Part shown: piece after piece, positions 27,006 through 35,877 of the stretch
How the letters are laid out: every line of letters starts with the position of its first letter
Numbering within the stretch: position 1 is the first letter of the stretch
From: Trichlorobacter thiogenes
GTDB taxonomy: Bacteria > Desulfobacterota > Desulfuromonadia > Geobacterales > Pseudopelobacteraceae
DNA length: 64,000 bases
Direction: 5' to 3'
Assembly (NCBI RefSeq): GCF_900167465.1
Contig: NZ_FUWR01000001.1
Coordinates: 427,269 to 491,268, forward strand
The notes under the pieces: generated by a model
Databases searched by the model: none
What the model was told of the DNA's origin: nothing
What the model saw: the letters and a program-made list of their open reading frames with translations, nothing else
Translations under genes and position numbers: made by a program

Positions 27006-28241
27006 TTATTCCCCGGCAGGGCAGTTGCGGGCAAACAGAAACAGCAGGCTGGTCAGCAGCAGGCCTGCCACCGGAAGGCTGAAGGCTGCCCGAAATCCCT
27101 CCGGCGTGTAACCGCCGTAATGGGCAATCACCACACCCATCCCCTGCTGGGCAACAGCCGCCCCCAGCAGCACAAAGAAATTCAGCGAGGTCAGGCCGGT
27201 CCCCACCATGCTGACCGGCACCATGGCCCGGATGATCGGATAGATCATCACGCCGGTTGAGACCGTCAGGCCGATGCCCAGAAAATAGATTGGCAGCGCC
27301 CAGAGTGGTAGCAGTGTCAGCCAGCCCAGAAAACCGGACATGAGCGCAGCAAGACAGAGCTGGCCGACCAGCAGGGTACGGCTGTAGGAGCGAAAGATTC
27401 TCTGCGCGATCCGGTCAGTCAGCATGGAACCGATGATAAAGCCGACCGAGGTCCACATCAGCATCTTGCCTGCCCCTTCCCGAGTCAGGCCGATCAGATG
27501 CATCAAAAACGGCCCGCCCCATAGCCCCTGCACCGCCAGATAGTTGCCGTACCAGCAAAAGGCGATGGCAGCCAGCAGCCAGAAAGAGCGGTCACGGGCG
27601 ATGATTCCCCAGGCTGCCAGCATGCCCGGTTTTTCCTGATGTTCAGGGGGAGCTGTTCCAGGCGGATAGGTTGGGCGGTCCTGTACCTTCAGAAAGATCA
27701 GCACGGTTACCAGGCCCTGCAGCAGGGCAATTATCAGGAATGATGAACGCCATCCCATGTAGCCTACGGCAAAGGCCAGCGGAGCGGTTCCGGCCAGATT
27801 GCCCAGGTTACCGGCAGCCACCATCAGACCGGATGCCTTGCCGAACTCCTGCCTGGTGTACCAGTGGCTGAAGATGGTGAAAGTGGCCATCAACACCGCG
27901 GCGGTGCCGATGCCGATTAATACCCGGCCAGCCATGGCGGTTGCCAGAGAACCAGCCTGGGAAAACAGCAGCCCTCCCAGGGTGGTTAACAGGCCACAGC
28001 CGGAGATCACCAGACGGGGCCCAACCCGGTCAATCAGCGGCCCCAACGGAATTTGGGCCACGGCATAGACGTAAAACAGGATGCCAGCCAGACTGCCCAA
28101 CTGTTCCGGTGTCAGGGCCAGATCACGGCTGACATCAGCCGACACCACGGCCAGTGAAACCCGGTAGAAATAGACCAGGATGTAGATCAGGGCCAGGGTA
28201 AAAAACAGGCGCCAGCGTAGTGTCGTAAAGGATGGTGACAT
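27006..28241 (-). CDS. major facilitator superfamily transporter
   Basis: A 411-residue inner-membrane protein with twelve hydrophobic segments. The MFS loop motif is GPLIDRVGPRLVISG (residues 66-80). YFYRVSLAVVSADVSRDL in the first helix resembles nitrate- or sugar-phosphate-type antiporters. The substrate is not inferable. It starts in overlap with the stop of the HD-GYP gene (TAATG on the minus strand), so the two are co-translated. Confidence 0.85.
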   Translation of the reverse strand: MSPSFTTLRWRLFFTLALIYILVYFYRVSLAVVSADVSRDLALTPEQLGSLAGILFYVYAVAQIPLGPLIDRVGPRLVISGCGLLTTLGGLLFSQAGSLATAMAGRVLIGIGTAAVLMATFTIFSHWYTRQEFGKASGLMVAAGNLGNLAGTAPLAFAVGYMGWRSSFLIIALLQGLVTVLIFLKVQDRPTYPPGTAPPEHQEKPGMLAAWGIIARDRSFWLLAAIAFCWYGNYLAVQGLWGGPFLMHLIGLTREGAGKMLMWTSVGFIIGSMLTDRIAQRIFRSYSRTLLVGQLCLAALMSGFLGWLTLLPLWALPIYFLGIGLTVSTGVMIYPIIRAMVPVSMVGTGLTSLNFFVLLGAAVAQQGMGVVIAHYGGYTPEGFRAAFSLPVAGLLLTSLLFLFARNCPAGE

Positions 28242-29194
28242 TAAGATTCTTCAGGCAAGACAACGGCCTTGAATTTTTCCAGCAGGCGGGGGCTGAAGAC
28301 ATCCTTGCCAACACTCTCCATCAATGCCAGTGCCTCGTCCTTTGTCATTGCTTTCTTGTAGGCCCGGTTTGAGGTCAGGGCGCTGAACACATCGCAGATT
28401 GCAGTCACCTGGGCAGTACGGGGGATCTCGTCACCTGCCAGCTGGAAGGGATAGCCTTCGCCGTTATTTCGTTCATGGTGGTAGCGGACCGCTGCCAGGG
28501 TGATCTCGCTGAAGCCCCCCAAATCACGCAGGCATTCGTACCCCCGCTCCGCATGTTTTTTGATCAGGTTGTATTCAAAATTGGTTAGAATATCGGTCTT
28601 TTCAAGGATGCCGCTGGGCACGAAGATCATTCCCACATCATGCAGGATGCCGCCAATCCCCACATCCTCAAGCTCATCGGCTGTCAGCCCAAATACCTCG
28701 GCATGCACCAGCAGTGAAAGTGAGGCAACATGCACGCTATGGGCAAAGGTATAAAAATCATGGCTAACAATGGAGTGCAAGGCATCCAGCGGATTCGGAT
28801 TGCCGGCAATATACTGCAGCAACTGGCGGACCAGATTCCGACAACGATCCAGGTTTGAGAGCTTGTCCGGCATCTCAAAGACATCCATCACATAGTTCAT
28901 GGCCACCTGGGAAAGCAGCTGCCCCTTGACCGGTCCAGAGATGTCACTGTCTGCTAGGATGTCTGAAATACTATCCTCAAGAAAATCGCAAACTTCCCGG
29001 ATGCTTCCAGAACCAACATACAGCTGCTCTACCTGATTGTTGTTCAAGCGCTGCAGGTCAGCCTTGCTGATAGGGCGATCTGCCGGCTTATACAGCACCA
29101 GATTGGTGCCGCTTTGCATGTAGAGGGCAACCTGCGGAAATTTGTCAGGATTGATACAGGCGACATGTACCGGACGGTATTTTTGATCAACCAT
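28241..29194 (-). CDS. HD-GYP cyclic-di-GMP phosphodiesterase
   Basis: A 317-residue cytoplasmic protein. The C-terminal HD-GYP domain has His185-Asp186 (GGILHDVGM), a downstream KKHAERGYECL, and the loop YHHERNNGEGYPF in place of the strict HHExxDGxGYP. NRAYKKAMTKDEAL closes the domain. It should hydrolyse cyclic di-GMP to GMP or pGpG. The N-terminal 120 residues are a variable regulatory region without a clear family. GGAG lies before the ATG. It heads a two-gene unit with the MFS transporter. Confidence 0.88.
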   Translation of the reverse strand: MVDQKYRPVHVACINPDKFPQVALYMQSGTNLVLYKPADRPISKADLQRLNNNQVEQLYVGSGSIREVCDFLEDSISDILADSDISGPVKGQLLSQVAMNYVMDVFEMPDKLSNLDRCRNLVRQLLQYIAGNPNPLDALHSIVSHDFYTFAHSVHVASLSLLVHAEVFGLTADELEDVGIGGILHDVGMIFVPSGILEKTDILTNFEYNLIKKHAERGYECLRDLGGFSEITLAAVRYHHERNNGEGYPFQLAGDEIPRTAQVTAICDVFSALTSNRAYKKAMTKDEALALMESVGKDVFSPRLLEKFKAVVLPEES

Positions 29195-29296
29195 GGGAGC
29201 TGCTCCAGGGATGCTTGGGATACACTCAGCGCGACTAGGCAGGTATCATTTTACCTGAAACAGAGCGGTTGTAATGAAAAATATGGCTGGTTCAGG

Positions 29297-29881
29297 TTAT
29301 TTGTTTTGTAGCTCCTGCCAGCGGAAACAATCAACCGTGTGGTCATTTACCATCCCTACGGCCTGCATCATGGCATAGCAGATGGTGCTGCCTACAAAGC
29401 GAAAGCCGCGTTTTTTCAGGTCGCGACTGAGGGCGTCGGACACCGGCGTACTGGCCGGTATCTCTTTGATACTGCGCCAGGCATTCTGGATCGGCCTGCC
29501 ATCCACAAAACGCCACAGATAGGCATCAAAGGAACCGAACTGTTCCTGCACCTGCAAAAAGGCCTGGGCATTGGTGATGGTTGAGGCCACCTTAAGGCGG
29601 TTACGGATAATACCTGGGTTCGCCAGCAGTTCCACCTGTTTTGCCTCGTCAAAACAAGCCACCAGAGCCGGATCAAAGTTCTCAAAAGCAGCACGGTAGG
29701 ACTCGCGCTTACGCAGCACCGTAATCCAGGATAGGCCGGCCTGCGCCCCTTCAAGGGTCAGGAACTCAAACAGCAGACGGTCATCGTGGACAGGTACGCC
29801 CCACTCGCGGTCGTGGTAGTCGCGATAGAGCTGGTCATCACTGACCCAGGCGCAGCGGATTGGGTGGTCGTTATGTCTCAT
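29297..29881 (-). CDS. tag: 3-methyladenine DNA glycosylase I
   Basis: Base-excision repair enzyme that removes 3-methyladenine from alkylated DNA. A 194-residue helix-hairpin-helix protein with CAWVSDDQLYRDYHDREWGVPVHDD at the N-terminus, LLFEFLTLEGAQAGLSWITVLRKR, and the C-terminal FRFVGSTICYAMMQAVGMVNDH. Cys and His zinc ligands are visible at both ends. ATG 29881 has CAGGAG upstream and matches homologues; the longer frame to 29950 lies within the previous gene. It overlaps the transglutaminase-like gene by 11 bases. Confidence 0.93.
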   Translation of the reverse strand: MRHNDHPIRCAWVSDDQLYRDYHDREWGVPVHDDRLLFEFLTLEGAQAGLSWITVLRKRESYRAAFENFDPALVACFDEAKQVELLANPGIIRNRLKVASTITNAQAFLQVQEQFGSFDAYLWRFVDGRPIQNAWRSIKEIPASTPVSDALSRDLKKRGFRFVGSTICYAMMQAVGMVNDHTVDCFRWQELQNK

Positions 29882-30473
29882 ATCTACTCCTGATTTTTGG
29901 CAGTACCTCAATATCCGGCAGATTGTTGTAGACCTCTTCCACTGTAGCACAGGCGGTCAGTACCTGCACCACCACCGCTAGCGGCTCAGGCCAGATCTCC
30001 GGCAGGTCAACCTCATCCGGCACATGCAGTTGAAAGGCCAGCCGTTCCATTGGTGGACAGAATTGGGCATCCACCCCCGGCTTGTTACCCCGTGGATCAA
30101 TCCGGTACCAGCCGTAGCCTTCCAGCCAGACCGCATTCAGACCATGCAGGCAATAGGGCGGACCACTGTCACCAGCCGACAGGCGCTGGTAGCACAATCC
30201 GGCCGCGATACCATTGGCCCGCAGCAGCGCTGCCAGCAGATGGCTCTTGGCATAGCAGTAACCGGTTCCCTGCTCCAGCACATCCGAGGCAGTGCAGGTA
30301 ACCGGGTTCTGGCGGTAATCCCAGCTATGCCTGATTTGGTCCCTCACAAACTCGAAACAGCGCCGGGCAATTTCGGTCTTGTCGTTTAATCCTGCAGCCA
30401 GCTCCCTGGCCTTGGCCAGCACAGCAGGGTGCTGCCAGTTGATGATCTCGGATGCTTGGAGATACTGTTGCAT
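29871..30473 (-). CDS. transglutaminase-like cysteine protease family protein
   Basis: A 200-residue cytoplasmic protein with the transglutaminase-like triad. The Cys is in GTGYCYAKSHLLAALLRANGI, the His in CLHGLNAVWLEGYGWYRIDPRG, and the Asp in the same block. RCFEFVRDQIRHSWDY is the family entry motif. It may cleave or cross-link peptides; the substrate is unknown. ATG 30473 with GGAGG nine bases upstream is chosen over 30536, whose extension overlaps the argD end. Sits between argD-like and tag genes. Confidence 0.85.
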   Translation of the reverse strand: MQQYLQASEIINWQHPAVLAKARELAAGLNDKTEIARRCFEFVRDQIRHSWDYRQNPVTCTASDVLEQGTGYCYAKSHLLAALLRANGIAAGLCYQRLSAGDSGPPYCLHGLNAVWLEGYGWYRIDPRGNKPGVDAQFCPPMERLAFQLHVPDEVDLPEIWPEPLAVVVQVLTACATVEEVYNNLPDIEVLPKIRSRYET

Positions 30474-30519
30474 GGGCTGTGTCCTCCGTCTGATCAGTAT
30501 ACCTGCAACTGATTGCCGG

Positions 30520-31695
30520 TCATACTGATTGTGCAAAAATCTGATCCAACAGGCTCAGGCAGAGCGCCACCTCATCCTTCGTTACATTCAGGGCCGGCAT
30601 GAAGCGCAGGGTATCAGGCCGAGCCGCGTTGACCAACAGACCCTGCTCACGGGCCACCTCGGCAATGGTGTCTCCGTTGCCTGCTGGCAGCTCAAGTGCC
30701 AGCAGCAGCCCGCTGCCCCGCACCTCACCCAGTCCATACTTGATGGAGAGCCTCCGCAATCCCTCTGCCAGTTGCGCCCCCCTGTCACAGACCTGTTCCA
30801 GAAAGCCTGGCTGCAGCATGGTTTCCAGCACAGCGCAGCCAACCGCAGCCATCAGCGGATTACCGTTGTAGGTGCCCCCCTGATCACCCGCATCAAAACA
30901 ACAGACCGCCTCTTTGGCCAGCAGGGCAGCCAGGGGCACTCCGCCGCCGATCCCCTTGCCCAGGGTCATGATATCCGGCTCTATCCCGGCCTGCTGATAG
31001 GCAAACAGAGAACCGAGCCGCCCCATGCCGGTCTGCACCTCATCAAAGATCAGCAGCAGTTGATGGTCGTCAGCCAGCTGCCGTAAACCCCGCAAAAATG
31101 CCTGGCTGGCTGGAATCACTCCGGCCTCACCCTGGATCGGCTCCAGCATGATCGCCACGGTGCGTTCAGTAATGGCCGCCCGCACCGCATCCAGATCATT
31201 CAGTGCTACTTTGACAAAACCGGGCACCTTGGGTTCAAACAGCCCCTGCCAGTGCGGTTTGCCCGAGGCAGACATGGTTGCCAGGGTACGGCCATGGAAG
31301 CCGTTGATCATGGTAATGATCTCATAGGCCCCCTGCTTGTGCAGGCTGCCCCACTTACGCGCCAGTTTGATAGCCCCTTCATTGGCCTCTGCCCCGCTGT
31401 TGGCGAAGAAGCCCCGTCCAAAGCAACTGTTTGTGGTCAGCAGATCAGCCAGACGAATGGCCTGCTGGTTGTAAAAAGCCGGACTGGGGCTGATCAGCCG
31501 GGCTGCTTGGTTGCTGATGGCTTGGCTGATCACGGTTGGCGCATGTCCCAGGCTGTTGACTGCCCAGCCCTGGATAAAATCAAGGTAACGCTTGCCGCTG
31601 CTGTCTGTCAGCCATGAGCCCTGGCCCTCCACCATCACAATCGGTGGCCGCTTGGTAATGGTCATTAACGAATCAAATGCGCTGCTTTTGGACAT
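30520..31695 (-). CDS. argD: acetylornithine aminotransferase-type class III transaminase
   Basis: PLP enzyme of 391 residues that converts N-acetylglutamate semialdehyde to N-acetylornithine in arginine synthesis. Motifs: [15 protein letters not shown] (PLP phosphate), [26 protein letters not shown] (the Asp under the pyridine ring), and the Schiff-base lysine in [13 protein letters not shown] very strong ribosome binding site, AAGGAGGAGG, precedes the ATG. Related succinylornithine or GABA transaminases cannot be fully excluded. An intrinsic terminator lies 36 bases before the start, so expression may be attenuated. Confidence 0.88.
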   Translation of the reverse strand: MSKSSAFDSLMTITKRPPIVMVEGQGSWLTDSSGKRYLDFIQGWAVNSLGHAPTVISQAISNQAARLISPSPAFYNQQAIRLADLLTTNSCFGRGFFANSGAEANEGAIKLARKWGSLHKQGAYEIITMINGFHGRTLATMSASGKPHWQGLFEPKVPGFVKVALNDLDAVRAAITERTVAIMLEPIQGEAGVIPASQAFLRGLRQLADDHQLLLIFDEVQTGMGRLGSLFAYQQAGIEPDIMTLGKGIGGGVPLAALLAKEAVCCFDAGDQGGTYNGNPLMAAVGCAVLETMLQPGFLEQVCDRGAQLAEGLRRLSIKYGLGEVRGSGLLLALELPAGNGDTIAEVAREQGLLVNAARPDTLRFMPALNVTKDEVALCLSLLDQIFAQSV

Positions 31696-31730
31696 GGTTC
31701 CTCCTCCTTGGTACGCCGTCTGCGGAGGGG

Positions 31731-31765
31731 AAAATAAAAAAGCCCGCCTCCATGGGAGACGGGCT
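31731..31765 (-). terminator. intrinsic terminator immediately upstream of argD
   Basis: On the minus strand, AGCCCGTCTCCCATGGAG and GCGGGCT form a stem with AGCCCG/CGGGCT at its base, followed by TTTTTTATTTT. No T tract is present on the plus strand. It either ends transcripts from the HEPN-like gene or is an attenuator for argD. Confidence 0.85.
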
Positions 31766-32012
31766 TGGGGTAATTGGTTGTGATGATTCTAAATTGAACG
31801 TACCTTACTCCATTGCACCGTGCATGGTGACACCTGCTTGCGCTATGAAGAATTTACGTCGGATCATGGTGAGGAGCTTGCCTGAAAATTTGCGGGCTTG
31901 TCAATTATTTTCAGGGTAGAGAGGGGCACTTTCCTTTTTCTGTTAACTAACGGCTGAGGGGTGCAGTAATGCGTCAGCGTCTGTGTGCCGTCATCTGGTT
32001 AAGCATATAGAA
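31766..32012. other. intergenic region between argD and the HEPN-like gene
   Basis: With its flanks this is a gap of more than 300 bases without a firm gene. It contains an attC-like site (31942-32004) and, on the minus strand at 31805-31867, a 20-codon frame (MIRRKFFIAQ...) without a clear ribosome binding site or promoter. I see no tRNA or other known RNA. Confidence 0.5.
31942..32004 (-). repeat. attC-like site downstream of the HEPN-like gene
   Basis: On the minus strand it begins with GCTTAAC, which fits the attC R'' box RYYYAAC, eight bases after the HEPN gene stop. It ends CACCCCTCAGCCGTTAG, nearly the same as the 3' half of the site at 42723. Partial internal complementarity is visible. 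The cassette test used for the other sites (a matching TTAAGC before the gene) fails here. Confidence 0.4.
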
Positions 32013-32684
32013 TTATGCAGGATTTCTTGTGATAAAATCTCGAATGCCAGAAATCATTATAATTACTTGCTCTTGCTTGTATTCCTCATATTTTCCATGT
32101 GCTGCCTTATTTCTAAGGTCAAGCCATGCCGTTACGCTTTTTTGATCGAGCTTCGTATATGTGCCTACTGCAACTAGATCAGTATTCATGCTTTCGGCCT
32201 TCTTCGGGGCTACATCACCATTAGATTTTGTTGTCTCAACTTCAACTCCAGCTTTATGGCATAATTCTCGAAGGTGACTCTCCAAAGTTGATCCTGCAAT
32301 AACTGCTGCAGCGTCTTTGTAGCCGGAATCACACAAATGCAAGGCCATTTCCAAAAAGTCAGCAAAAATGTCGCTATGCACAATTTCAACAAGTGAACGT
32401 GTATAGCCAGATTTTAAGTCCTCCAGAAGAGCTTTTGCAACGCCAATAATGGATGTCGTGTGTAGATGCAGGCTTTGCATGGATTCAAGCAAACGAGTAA
32501 CTTCTTTTGCGTATGTTGATTCGTTTCCAGTGATGCGATTGATTGCCGCAATTGTGCGGGTAATGAGCGCCTGCCGAGTGTCCTTGGGTAAATCACTCAA
32601 ATCGTCATGTTGGGATTGCTGTTTTAGTGAATTAAATTCATTTATTATTGTCTGAAGTTGTCCCTCAAAAATTGCAGTATTCAT
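32013..32684 (-). CDS. HEPN-like protein of unknown function
   Basis: A 223-residue soluble helical protein, visibly more AT-rich than its neighbours and so probably acquired. The C-terminal part contains WLDLRNKAAHGKYEEY, where R-N-K-A-A-H fits the R-x4-H active-site motif of HEPN RNases. The preceding region, KDAAAVIAGSTLESHLRELCHKAG, is typical of HEPN-type helices with a hydrophobic core. Such proteins can be toxins, defence nucleases or non-catalytic partners. No antitoxin nucleotidyltransferase is adjacent. The start has AAAGGATG. An attC-like site follows its stop. Confidence 0.7.
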   Translation of the reverse strand: MNTAIFEGQLQTIINEFNSLKQQSQHDDLSDLPKDTRQALITRTIAAINRITGNESTYAKEVTRLLESMQSLHLHTTSIIGVAKALLEDLKSGYTRSLVEIVHSDIFADFLEMALHLCDSGYKDAAAVIAGSTLESHLRELCHKAGVEVETTKSNGDVAPKKAESMNTDLVAVGTYTKLDQKSVTAWLDLRNKAAHGKYEEYKQEQVIIMISGIRDFITRNPA

Positions 32685-32819
32685 GATTCATCCTTTTTTC
32701 AGCCTATTCAGTATTGGCCGGTTCACTCTTATGCGCACGTGAACCGTTGATGCCCTCAAACGGAACATTTATCCAACTATAGCCCAATATCCCGCTGTTG
32801 CAACCACTCGCTACTTTTC

Positions 32820-34040
32820 TTACCTTTTATCCAACCGATCAACCTGCGCCAGTTGTGGAAACAGTCGTATCCAGAGCCCCACCACCAGCAGGGTGCCGAT
32901 ACCGCCGATCAGTACCGATGGTACCGTGCCAAACAGGGCCGCCGTAGCGCCGGATTCAAATTCCCCCAGTTGGTTGGAGGTGCCGATAAACAGAGAATTA
33001 ACCGCACTGACCCGGCCGCGCATCTCATCCGGGGTTTCTATCTGCACCAGGGAAGAACGGATCACCACGCTGATCACATCCGCTGCCCCCAGCACCACCA
33101 GCGCAGCCATCGAAAGCCAGAACTCCTGAGAAACCGCAAACACAAGGGTGGCAACACCAAACAGGGCAACAGAGCGGAACATGGTGCGTCCCACACGGCG
33201 TTTCAGCGGCCTGCGGGCCAGCCAGAGCGACATAGCCAGGGCGCCGATGGCCGGTGCCGAGCGTAACAGCCCCAAGCCCCAGGGGCCGGTGATCAGGATA
33301 TCGCGGGCATAGATCGGTAAGAGCGCGGTGGCGCCACCCAGCAGCACGGCAAACAGATCAAGCGAGATGGCCCCCAGCACTACCGGGTGCTGTTTGATAA
33401 AGGAGATACCGGCAAACAGGGAACGGTCTGTAACGGCTTCCGGCCTGGTGCTTTCTGATGCGGGTTGGATGCAGGAGATCAGGATACAGGCTGCCAGAAA
33501 CAGCAGGCCAATGGTGCTGTAGACCGTGGTCACCCCGGCAGCATAAAGGATGCCGCCCACTGCCGGGCCCACAATGGTGGCGGTCTGGTTGGCCGAGGCA
33601 GACAGAGCCAGGGCGCGGGGCAGCTGTTCACGCGGTACCAGACGCGGCACCAGGGCATGCATGGTGGGGTATTCAAAGGCCCGTGCGCTGCCGATGATAA
33701 CCATGATGGCCAGCAGTACCTCTTTGCCAAGCAGGTTGTAGTACCCGCCAACTGCCAGCGCTACAGCTGCCAACGCCTCAATAAACTGGCAGGTGCGGGC
33801 AATGGTGCGGCGGTCATAGCGGTCAGCAATCTGGCCTGCCAGCAGGGTCAGCAGTACCATCGGCAGAAACTGGGCCAGCCCCACCAGGCCCAGGTACCAG
33901 GCGCTGCCGGTAATGGCGTACATCTGCCAGCCCACCGCCACCCCCAGCATCTGAAAGGCGATTGAAGAGGACATCCGGCCAAACAGGAACAGGACCAGTG
34001 GTTTGGAGTGCGGATTTTCAGGTGTGTGAGCAGGAGTCAT
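32820..34040 (-). CDS. MFS transporter of the EntS/multidrug type
   Basis: A 406-residue inner-membrane transporter with about eleven or twelve helices. LAGQIADRYDRRTIART at residues 67-83 is the MFS loop-2/3 motif. QMLGVAVGWQMYAITGSAWYLGLVGLAQFLPM in the first helices resembles the enterobactin-exporter/DUF894 branch. It may export siderophores or drugs. The ribosome binding site is weak. Single gene on the minus strand. Confidence 0.85.
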   Translation of the reverse strand: MTPAHTPENPHSKPLVLFLFGRMSSSIAFQMLGVAVGWQMYAITGSAWYLGLVGLAQFLPMVLLTLLAGQIADRYDRRTIARTCQFIEALAAVALAVGGYYNLLGKEVLLAIMVIIGSARAFEYPTMHALVPRLVPREQLPRALALSASANQTATIVGPAVGGILYAAGVTTVYSTIGLLFLAACILISCIQPASESTRPEAVTDRSLFAGISFIKQHPVVLGAISLDLFAVLLGGATALLPIYARDILITGPWGLGLLRSAPAIGALAMSLWLARRPLKRRVGRTMFRSVALFGVATLVFAVSQEFWLSMAALVVLGAADVISVVIRSSLVQIETPDEMRGRVSAVNSLFIGTSNQLGEFESGATAALFGTVPSVLIGGIGTLLVVGLWIRLFPQLAQVDRLDKR

Positions 34041-34098
34041 AAAAGTCGGGATTGTGCGGAGCAGGCTGCTGCGGCCTGCTCCGCTTCCCGGATAGTAG

Positions 34099-35265
34099 TT
34101 AGTGCAGGAACAACCGCACGCCGGTATGGAGCATGGTCATGCCGTACTGTTGTGCTGCCTCGGTTACTTCTTCGTCACGCAGGGAGCTGCCTGCATGGGC
34201 CACAAACTGCACATTACTGCGGTTTGCCCGGTCAATGTTGTCTCGGAACGGGATATAGGCGTCAGAAGAGAGGCAGATCCCCTGGAACTGCTGCATCCAT
34301 GCCATCCGCTCCTGGCTGGTGACCGGTTCAGGCGCCTGAGTCAGACCGGAGAGCATCTGGGCACGCTCAGGCTCGGAAAGCTGATCCCAGAGCAGAAACT
34401 GATCCACGATATTGGCCTTTTCAGGTTTTTTAAGACCATCTTTAAAGGCCAGCCCCAATACCTTGGGATGCTGTTGCAGCAGCCATTTTTCTGCCTTGTC
34501 ACAGGCCAGCCGGGTGCAGTGGACGCGGGATTGCTGGCCAGCCCCCATGCCGATTACCTGACCTTCCAGGGCAAGACAGACCGAGTTGGATTGCGTATAT
34601 TTCAGGGCAATCGTGGCAACGATCAACGTCTCCAGCACCTCAGGTGTCAGCGGCTTGCCGGTGGTCACGGCCTGCTGGAACAGTTCAGCGGAGATCTTTG
34701 CTGTATTGCGCTGCTGGCGCAGACCAAAGCCGAACAGCTCACGGGATTCGATCCCTTCAGCCTCATAGGAAGGATCAATCTGGAAGATCAGGTACGAGCC
34801 ACCCTTTTTGGCTTTCAGGATCTCCAGTGCTTCCGGTTCAAAACCAGGGGCGATGATCAGATCAGACACCTCTGTCTTCAGTACCTTGGCCAACGAGACA
34901 TCCACCACGTCACTGACCGCAGCCACATCACCAAAAGAACACATCCGGTCGCCGCCCCTGGCCCTGATATAGGCATTGGCAACCGGCGACAGCTCACCCA
35001 CGGTAAGGAACTGCGAGGCGCAGTAGGTCTCGGAAAGCGGTCCGCTAATGGCAGCCCCTGCCGGACTGGTATGCTTGAACGAGGCAGCACCCGGCTTACC
35101 GGTGGCAATTTTCAGTTCACGGGCAAGTTGCCAGGCACCAAGGGCATCAAGAATATTGATGTAGCTGGGAGTGCCGTTTAAGACCTTAAAGCCGGAGTTC
35201 TCCGGCACCACGATGCTGGCAGGGACCTGGTGGGGGTTACAGCCATACTTGAGTTCAATGTTCAT
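34099..35265 (-). CDS. standalone AICAR transformylase-like protein (PurH C-terminal type)
   Basis: A 388-residue protein related to the formyltransferase half of PurH. It begins directly with LKYGCNPHQVPA, the usual start of the transformylase domain. It carries the catalytic FKHTSPAGAA (Lys-His) motif, ARGGDRMCSFGD, and NSVCLALEGQVIGMGAGQQSRVHCTRLACDKA. The N-terminal IMP cyclohydrolase domain is absent. It should transfer a formyl group to AICAR; IMP closure would need another protein. Shorter homologues occur beside a full purH in some bacteria, so this may be a second, specialised copy. Confidence 0.85.
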   Translation of the reverse strand: MNIELKYGCNPHQVPASIVVPENSGFKVLNGTPSYINILDALGAWQLARELKIATGKPGAASFKHTSPAGAAISGPLSETYCASQFLTVGELSPVANAYIRARGGDRMCSFGDVAAVSDVVDVSLAKVLKTEVSDLIIAPGFEPEALEILKAKKGGSYLIFQIDPSYEAEGIESRELFGFGLRQQRNTAKISAELFQQAVTTGKPLTPEVLETLIVATIALKYTQSNSVCLALEGQVIGMGAGQQSRVHCTRLACDKAEKWLLQQHPKVLGLAFKDGLKKPEKANIVDQFLLWDQLSEPERAQMLSGLTQAPEPVTSQERMAWMQQFQGICLSSDAYIPFRDNIDRANRSNVQFVAHAGSSLRDEEVTEAAQQYGMTMLHTGVRLFLH

Positions 35266-35380
35266 TCGTGCATCCTTTCAATCGGGTTCTGATTTAACCG
35301 TTTAAGCATGCTGTTACAATATCTGCAACATGAATTGCGGTAGTATTTAGAAGCGGAATGACGTGGGCCTGTTCCGGCAG

Positions 35381-35770
35381 CTACAGCTCTACCTTGTAGG
35401 TAAGCGTCAACTCATCACCGCACATGCCGCGAATGCCCCAGTTTTCTTTGGGGGTCTCAACGAGGGTTATCTCAATGTCCTGCGCTACGATGCCGCAGGT
35501 CTGCTCAATATTTTTGAAGATCATCCTGATCAGGGCTTTCTTGACCTCAATGGAGCGCCCTGCAAACAGTGAAATCTCAATGATAATGTAGTTACTGCTG
35601 CGGTCTGCCGGAAATATAAAGTCGTCCGGCTCCAGCTGAATAAAACGCTGAAATTTTTTGTCTGGAGGGAGATTTAACGCAGCAACCGCAGCGTTATGAA
35701 GTGCCTTAGAGAGTAGCGTGCGATGGTGTTCAATTGTGGTACGCAGTCCATAGATTTTGATCTGGGCCAT
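35381..35770 (-). CDS. tautomerase-superfamily protein lacking Pro1
   Basis: A 129-residue protein of the tautomerase fold with two beta-alpha-beta units: residues 1-60 (MAQIKIYGLRTTIEHHRTLL...) and 65-115 (NYIIIEISLFAGRSIEVKKALIRMI). Active tautomerases need an N-terminal proline exposed after Met removal. Here residue 2 is alanine and residue 3 glutamine, so classic tautomerase chemistry is unlikely. The ribosome binding site is weak and no nearby alternative start would give a proline. Confidence 0.75.
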   Translation of the reverse strand: MAQIKIYGLRTTIEHHRTLLSKALHNAAVAALNLPPDKKFQRFIQLEPDDFIFPADRSSNYIIIEISLFAGRSIEVKKALIRMIFKNIEQTCGIVAQDIEITLVETPKENWGIRGMCGDELTLTYKVEL

Positions 35771-35877
35771 TGTCAGTTTTCATCCGTTCGAGAATACCTG
35801 TGGACAGGGCACAGAGCAGGTTATTATCAGCGCGCAACGTTGTAGCGGGGCTCTGGAACAGCTTTTCAATACCCTGG

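Noticed and set aside
31805-31867. 20-codon leader peptide as an annotated gene
   Set aside because: There is no ribosome binding site and no usable promoter, so it is kept only as part of a low-score attenuator idea.
32719-32746. CGGTTCAC/GTGAACCG inverted repeat before the HEPN-like gene
   Set aside because: The 8-base arms are perfect but there is no T tract and no second copy. It could be an operator, but a single site gives no support.
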